Assembly: GCA_001414345.1 (NCBI GenBank)
Contig: LLCB01000546.1
Location: 1-23,768 of the forward strand
Direction: 5' to 3'
DNA length: 23,768 bases
Source: Hymenoscyphus infarciens
Taxonomy: Eukaryota; Ascomycota; Leotiomycetes; Helotiales; Helotiaceae
Below, in pieces: positions 18,839 through 23,768 of the stretch (position 1 is the stretch's first letter; the number at the start of each line of letters is the position of its first letter). A program made the translations under genes and the position numbers. The notes beneath the pieces were generated by a model. It had not been told where the DNA came from. It made no database searches and saw only the letters and a program-made list of their open reading frames with translations.

Positions 18839-19085
18839 TTTTGATTGGGGTGTACGGGTACGGGTATTCTGGTTAGCTTTGGTATTACATTGGTGTTGAG
18901 GTTTGGAGGAGACGCGACTGAGGCGCGTGGTGTCGTGTAAAGTGGTCCGGGGATATGCCGGAGTTTTGCTCCGCTTGTCCCTCGCCAACGAGCTACCTCA
19001 TTTTGCATTTTCCTCATAGTCACCTCACCCGAAATAAGATCTTACATGGCAAAAAGATAGCTTCAATTTTGTGCATTCACCGTTG
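18839..19085 (-). promoter_or_regulatory. MSH3 promoter region
   Basis: About 250 bases between the MSH3 start and the 3' end of the F-box-like pseudogene on the same strand. On the minus strand it reads ACGCGCC-type GC-rich DNA near 18920: CACGACACCACGCGCCTCAG. It contains ACGCG, the core of the MluI cell-cycle box (ACGCGT) bound by MBF-type factors that control many yeast replication and repair genes. That this is functional here is inference. Confidence 0.35.
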
Positions 19086-20272
19086 CTATGCAATATCAAT
19101 ATCGAAGTTCTTCTCCATCCCGCTCACCACATTTACGAATGCCTTCAACCAAGCATACTCCCTCTCATCATAAGACATACCTATCACACAACACCGATGA
19201 GAACCAGTTGGGTCCTGGTAGTTAGAGCACTCTCTGTTAAGAAAGAAGACGGGTCTTTTACTTCGTTCCTCACCACGCATATCCACAACTCTCCATTGAA
19301 TACGAGGAACCTTTTCACCAAGCAAGGAAGGACCAGTGTTAACATACACCAAGCCCTCCAACACTAAACTACGTCCAAGTCATCCGCGATGTTTTTGGGG
19401 TATTCGTAAATTTTTGGCGAATCTTCCTTCATCTCTCCTTCCGTTGGCAAGAACGACAGGTCCGGCTCCCAAATGCTTTGTGTTAGCGCCTTCTTGGTGT
19501 CATTCCATTTTTGCATCAGAGCAGATCTAATTGTATTTCCCGGTGGATGTTTGTCCATTCCATTCCCTTCAAGAACAATCACAGATAGCGGCTATATGGT
19601 ACCAGCACAATCGGTTCAATCCCTTTTCTGCAATTAAGAATCCTCGGTCCATCGCGGAGCTTCCTTGCCTCTCTTGAGTACTGAATTGCTGCAATTCTCA
19701 ACCGACGTACAATGTGCTCAACGTTGGGTCGAGGGGCATCTTGGAGGATGGGAGATCAATTCGGCGGCTAAATTTGATTGCCGAGCTCTCAAGTCTCTTT
19801 TGGTTGTCAGCGCTTGTTTGGTCCATTCCCAAAGTGTTCGAAGACTGTCGTGGTCGTAACCATGGGAGTCTTGATAGTCACACGGGGCGTAGCGGCGAAG
19901 TACATCCAATTGAGCAGTAGTGAGCCACAGATGAAATCTGACTCTGAAGCTTATATTTCGGACTAAGTCTATTGTTGGGGAGTCTGAAATATACAGGCGC
20001 ATTCTGGAGCGTAGAAAGGTGCATACTTCGTGGTGCAGAACAAAGTACCGGGTTATTTCGGAGGTTTTAGGGCCAGATGGGGAGATTTTTTGTAGTTTGG
20101 TGATGATGCAATGATCCAGATACTCGTTGTTGTGGGTGAGTATTTTGAGTACCTCAAACAAACCCACCTCGGAAAGAACTCTACGAACAACCTTCAATGG
20201 GAGTTTCAAGAGGGTGGTCAGTGTGGGAGTGAGAGGTTGAGGGTGGACGCCCTCAACAATTGTTCGCTCCAT
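19086..20272 (-). pseudogene. F-box-like hypothetical gene disrupted by frameshifts
   Basis: From the ATG at 20272 the frame gives an F-box-like start (residues 20-55: LLKLPLKVVRRVLSEVGLFE and following residues) and stays protein-like to about 19750. It then hits a stop at 19718. Protein-like sequence resumes in a second frame (…DAPRPNVEHIVRRLRIAAIQ… to LNCRKGIEPIVLVPYS, ending 19579). It resumes in a third (IVLEGNGMDKHPPG… to YEYPKNIADDLD, ending 19364), and again in another (LEGLVYVNTGPSLLG… WRVVDMRGEERSKRP… SYDEREYAWLKAFVNVV, stop 19086). Frame changes fall in 19721-19755, 19582-19591 and 19364-19379. No good GT-AG intron joins the first two pairs. For the third, GTAGTT…AAAAG (62 nt) is a weak alternative. 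Small indels in a decaying member of a fungal gene family, or sequencing indels, explain it best. The F-box call is tentative. Confidence 0.55.
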
Positions 20273-20760
20273 GATTGAACGTTGCACGATATGGTGGTGG
20301 CAAAGAGCTTGACATTCTACCTATTAGCCCGATCTTTATACACAGCGACAGAAGCTCAAGTGACTCACCGGGGACTAGCTAAAATAAGGGACGAACTGCT
20401 ACTCACCTAACATTCAACGATTGGCACAAAGTAAGAGAAGGGAGCATTACGCGGTAAACACCCCGTTTCTCATCAGTTGAATCTATCACGAACAATTACG
20501 AATATTATTCAAGAACATTTAGGAGAATCTGGGAACTAAGGTTTAGCTCCTCCTAAACAATACTTCCAATTCTCCTGGACCGTTTCGCACAATCGACCAA
20601 TAGCAGTGGTTCTCAAGTAACGCCAACTTCTTGCGAATTACCAACGAGTACCAGTTTATGAGTTTTCACATCATACCGAAGTCCATCAACCAACCAAGCA
20701 TCAGTTCTTGTACTTGATTTGCTTCACCATATGGGTGGCAAAAACTTCAATTAAGCGACT
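20273..20760. other. Intergenic, no gene seen
   Basis: About 490 bases between the pseudogene start and the stop of the next minus-strand gene. Ordinary composition, with no frame that reads like protein. It would hold the promoter of the pseudogene and the 3' UTR of the 20761-22902 gene. Confidence 0.6.
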
Positions 20761-22902
20761 TTAGAAGATACCTAACCCCCCTAGCTTCTTCAAATACAAA
20801 AAGTACTCAAAAATAATGGGTACAAGAACAACCGTTCCTATCAAAAAATACTCTGGCTTCACAAACTTCGTGAAGTTCGATGTTTTTCTCTTCTTTTCCA
20901 CAGGAGCCATACTTGAAACCAACTCCTTCAGAGCTTCCTCCTGTTCCTCCCTCTTCCTGGCGGCTTCCCTCGCGAAAACATCCAAAATCCTCGGCACCAA
21001 AAGATGCAACTCATTCCTCGGCATCTGATCAACCATCCCGGGGTCACAAACCTCATCTAAACAACCCAACACCTCTTTTTGCAAACTTCCTACTTCGGAG
21101 ATATCGAATTCTCCTCCTTCATCTTCGACGAATACTTTTATGAAGCGTTTCGTGGCGTTATAAAGTCTTCGAAATTCATCTTTTGCTATGCCGCGGAATG
21201 GGAAACCGTCTTCTTCATTTGGTTCGTTTTTGTTGGAGGGGAAGGAGGATGGATCTTCTTCTATTACTGAGGAGGCGAAGGCTAGATTGAAGAGGAATCC
21301 GGAGCCGGAGCCGGTACCTAGGAGGCCGGAGCATTCGCGTTTTTCCCATTGGATGAATTCATCTAGGGAGGCGAGCAGGTCGGTTATGTGGTTGGTCTGT
21401 TCTAGTGTCTATTCTTTGTCAGTATTTTGGCCTCTTCAAATGGAAAGCTTTCTAGCTTACTTTTCCTTTGATACAAAATGGTTCATTTTCTCCCTTTTTA
21501 CTTTGTCAATTACCTGTATCTGATTTTGATTCCTAGTGGGGGATTTTTGTCTTACGCTGATTTTTGGTTTTAAGAAACTACTTGTTCGGGGACTTAGAGC
21601 TGGTCTTCCTCGTTTCCGTGAATATATGCTTTCTGTTCTTTTTGGCTCGATGCTTTCGAAGGGGTCTGATTTTTCGAGGTCGATGTTGACTTCCTTAGAG
21701 TTCTCTTCTTTGGGGGCATCGACCTTGTTTTCGTATACTGGGAATGGGCGTCTTTCTGATCGCTCGCGGTTATCAGAGTTGGACTTGGTGATTTTGTCGG
21801 GCTTGGAAGAACTAAGCGAGAGTGGTGAAGGAATTGGAGTTGGTATACGGGATTCTCTCAGAATTATCTCAGCCAACAATTGCGGGGAGAGCTTATTGGG
21901 CTTATTCTGTGGCAGTGTCTGGGATCTTTCGGGCGGCGAGCGCTTGCTCTGAGGAGGCCAAGACATAGACCCCATGTTTGGAGTTGAAGTTGGACTTCGA
22001 GGTGAGAATTGAGTCGGGGACATAGTGAAAAGCGAGGTTTCGCCTTCATCAAGTTGAATTCTCTGTATGTCCCCAATGGACTTGGATCTTTGTCTACTCA
22101 ACGGTGGAGGTTTGTTCCTAGTTCCCGAGCTCATTGGTTGTCCTTTTGTATCCAAAGCCAATGGCCCATAACCACCTCCCTTGCCACTCAAAGGAAACCT
22201 CCTCCCACTCCTACTCATCCCAGCATACTCCCAATCCCCTCCCGTCATAGCAGAAGTCCCGATATTCCTCCTCCCAATACTTCTCCCCTTCTCCATCCCT
22301 TTGCTTCTCAAATCCATCCCCGAATCTGACATCGTTTCCTCGCCCAACTCACATCTAGGCATCAACCTAGCATCCTCTTGTATCCCCTCCCAAACACCCT
22401 CTAAATTCACAGTACTGTCATCTTCCTCCAATGACATCCTTTCCTTCGCCAATGTAGTCTTATGGACACGGTGTTTCTCAACTGTCTCTTGAATCTTATG
22501 AATTATTGGCTTCTCACCACGCGCTATGCTGCGAATTAAGGGGAAGTGTTCCTTTTTCAAGCCAGGAGTGGTAGGTGTTGTTGGTGGTGTAGCAGCCGTT
22601 GCAATAGAGCTCGGATTGGTGCTATGATGAGGTAAATGAAACCTCTCTTTTTTAGGGGATGGGAATGAAGGTGATTTTGGGGTTGTAGGTGGTGTGAGGG
22701 TATCATAATTCATTTCTGGTTTTGAGTTGTGGCGTTTTGAGTCGAGAGTTTGGATCAGAGGTGGTAAGGAGGGTGTTGAGGGTCGTTTTGGGGAGGGGGA
22801 TTTGGGGTCCCACGATACTGATTTCTTTGGCAGTGTGAGTTTTCTGTTTGGTGAGTTGGAGGGAGGTGGTGGGGTTGTCGATTGGGACGCTGTTGATGCC
22901 AT
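20761..22902 (-). CDS. Proline-rich tail-anchored membrane protein with PP1-docking-like motif
   Basis: Proposed exons are 22902-21514 and 21408-20761, giving 678 residues. Exon 2 stays open from a TAG acceptor at 21409 (branch TACTGAC just upstream) but has no ATG near its start, so it needs exon 1, which is in the same frame. The donor CAG/GTAATT at 21513 is preferred; GTAAAA at 21501 or GTATCA at 21474 would also keep the frame. The first 460 residues are disordered, full of SP and TP pairs (kinase-site-like), with KKSVSWD at 26-32 matching the RVxF-type PP1-docking pattern (K-S-V-S-W). Exon 2 looks folded and helical (TNHITDLLASLDEFIQWEK, RNELHLLVPRILDVFAREAA). A basic KKRK precedes a single C-terminal hydrophobic helix (YFLIGTVVLVPIIFEYFLYL, about 650-669) and a 9-residue tail: a tail-anchor layout. 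I do not recognise the family. Confidence 0.65.
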
Positions 22903-23394
22903 ATTTGCAGCAATTGTTTGATTGGCAACTTGAAATAGGAATTATGTATAATACATTGTTTTGTGGTTGTGAGAGATTGCGAGGGCTCTAGTTTGTGGTT
23001 GTGTCCTAAGATTTTGAGACAAAGAAAGAAAATCCTTTCCGAAACCGGGATTGGTGGTTCGAGACTTCGCTCGGGTTCTGGATTCGTCAGGGGTCTAGAT
23101 TTCTTTGTTCGGAAAAAAATCTTTTACGCATCTTGAAGAGTGACCTTCAGTGATAGATAAGCGAGGCAGGAGACTCGTCTTAAATGCCTTTTTTTTTTGT
23201 TACATAAGGTAAGTCTTACATGTTTAGAACTATGAGACTTCAATGGCACTGGTAAAGCACTTGTTCTAGGTTGTTTAACTATGTTCCGGGGCTTTGGACA
23301 TTTAGCTTATTCTTTGAGTGAAGCTCGATTTATACTACAGTGAGTTGCGAGTTAAGCTTGAATCTGCTCACTTTTTTTGTAATCCGAGCTTTTT
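22903..23394. promoter_or_regulatory. Upstream region of the tail-anchored gene
   Basis: About 490 bases of ordinary composition between the start codon at 22902 and the right AT-rich tract. It holds no open frame of note. T-runs occur at 23190-23199 (ten T) and near 23370-23377. It should contain the promoter of the minus-strand gene; I see no element that fixes a start site. I checked the GGTTCGAGACTTCGC stretch near 23057 as a possible tRNA B-box and rejected it. Confidence 0.5.
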
Positions 23395-23768
23395 TTTATT
23401 TCCTCCTTTCTTTAAAAGACAGAAAATAAAAGTACTCTAAAAGAGACGAGGCCTAGCTAGAAAGAAGCGCTATATCTAATTATCTCTCTTCTATATTACT
23501 TATTAATTTAAAGTAAGTATAATAAAAGTAAACTAAAGGATAAATAATTCTACAGGCGGATTGACAGTTTTTAGGTGTGGGACCGTGGTCTAAAACCTGG
23601 CGTTGCTAAGCCCGCTAGGCCTAATTAGTAAATCACGTACCTACCCTATCAAAAAAAAAGTATAGATAGCTTTAAATTAATAACATAATTTTTTAAAGTA
23701 TCTAAGTATACTTTTAACTATAACTATAGTTATAAACTATCTATTTCTTATCTCTAAAAAGCTTTAAA
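23395..23768. repeat. Right AT-rich RIP tract with a small unmutated island
   Basis: AT-rich DNA poor in CA and TG resumes here and runs off the window. It is interrupted at about 23550-23662 by an island that keeps CA and TG, beginning TACAGGCGGATTGACAG and ending in a run of nine A. The AT-rich parts resemble the left block in wording (for example TCTCTTCTATATTACTTATT). This suggests the gene island is flanked on both sides by RIP-degraded repeats. Confidence 0.65.

Noticed and set aside
17360..18899. Several plus-strand frames of 79-147 codons opposite MSH3
   Set aside because: They are antisense shadows of a clearly identified, conserved gene.
18839..18988. 50-residue upstream extension of MSH3
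   Set aside because: It starts with TTG and is low-complexity; the PIP-box-containing N-terminus follows directly from the ATG at 18838.
21409..21460. 52-nt intron with the strong donor GTAAGC in the tail-anchored gene
   Set aside because: Its length and branch site look ideal, but the splice shifts the frame and meets a stop at once with each AG acceptor I tried; an in-frame donor upstream is preferred.
23041..23110. tRNA-like GGTTCGAGACT stretch
   Set aside because: No matching A-box or acceptor and anticodon stems can be folded around it.

Overview
The window looks like nuclear DNA of a filamentous ascomycete (Pezizomycotina; a Leotiomycetes-type genome would fit, but I cannot fix the genus). 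The reasons are short GT-AG introns of about 45-60 nt with CTGAC/CTAAC-type branch sites, fungal versions of MSH3 and the Rab geranylgeranyltransferase beta subunit, and long AT-rich tracts almost without CA and TG dinucleotides, the footprint of repeat-induced point mutation (RIP).

Layout. Positions 1-270 are not RIP-mutated. Positions about 271-4700 are a mosaic of heavily RIP-degraded repeats, direct and inverted, with no readable gene. Positions 4700-5584 return to ordinary composition and carry a coding-like relic. A gene island of about 17 kb follows: a multi-pass membrane protein (5585-6490, +); a protein with two W-x3-DD-x2-LM motifs (7088-7912, -); a gamma-glutamylcyclotransferase/GliK-like protein with a membrane tail (8303-9352, -); the Rab geranylgeranyltransferase beta subunit (9883-11115, +, five exons); a 1.8 kb intergenic/leader region; a zinc-finger protein with an NLS and a KEN motif (12915-15054, +, five exons); MSH3 (15307-18838, -, three exons); an F-box-like gene broken in three places (19086-20272, -); and a proline-rich, probably tail-anchored protein with a PP1-docking-like motif (20761-22902, -, two exons). 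A second AT-rich RIP tract with a small unmutated island begins near 23395 and runs off the window.

The genes do not form an obvious pathway or cluster. MSH3 (mismatch repair) and the BET2-type subunit (Rab prenylation) are housekeeping genes. The others are poorly characterised or lineage-specific. The GliK-like gene and the BET2-type gene are divergent and share about 530 bp of promoter DNA. The zinc-finger gene and MSH3 converge with about 250 bp between their stops. I see no CRISPR array, rRNA or convincing tRNA. The most unusual items are the RIP mosaic and its sharp edges, a perfect 22-bp palindrome between two convergent genes, the multiply frameshifted F-box-like gene, several stop-free introns whose length is a multiple of three, and the tail-anchored protein with the PP1-docking-like motif. 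I did not find a clearly new multi-gene system.
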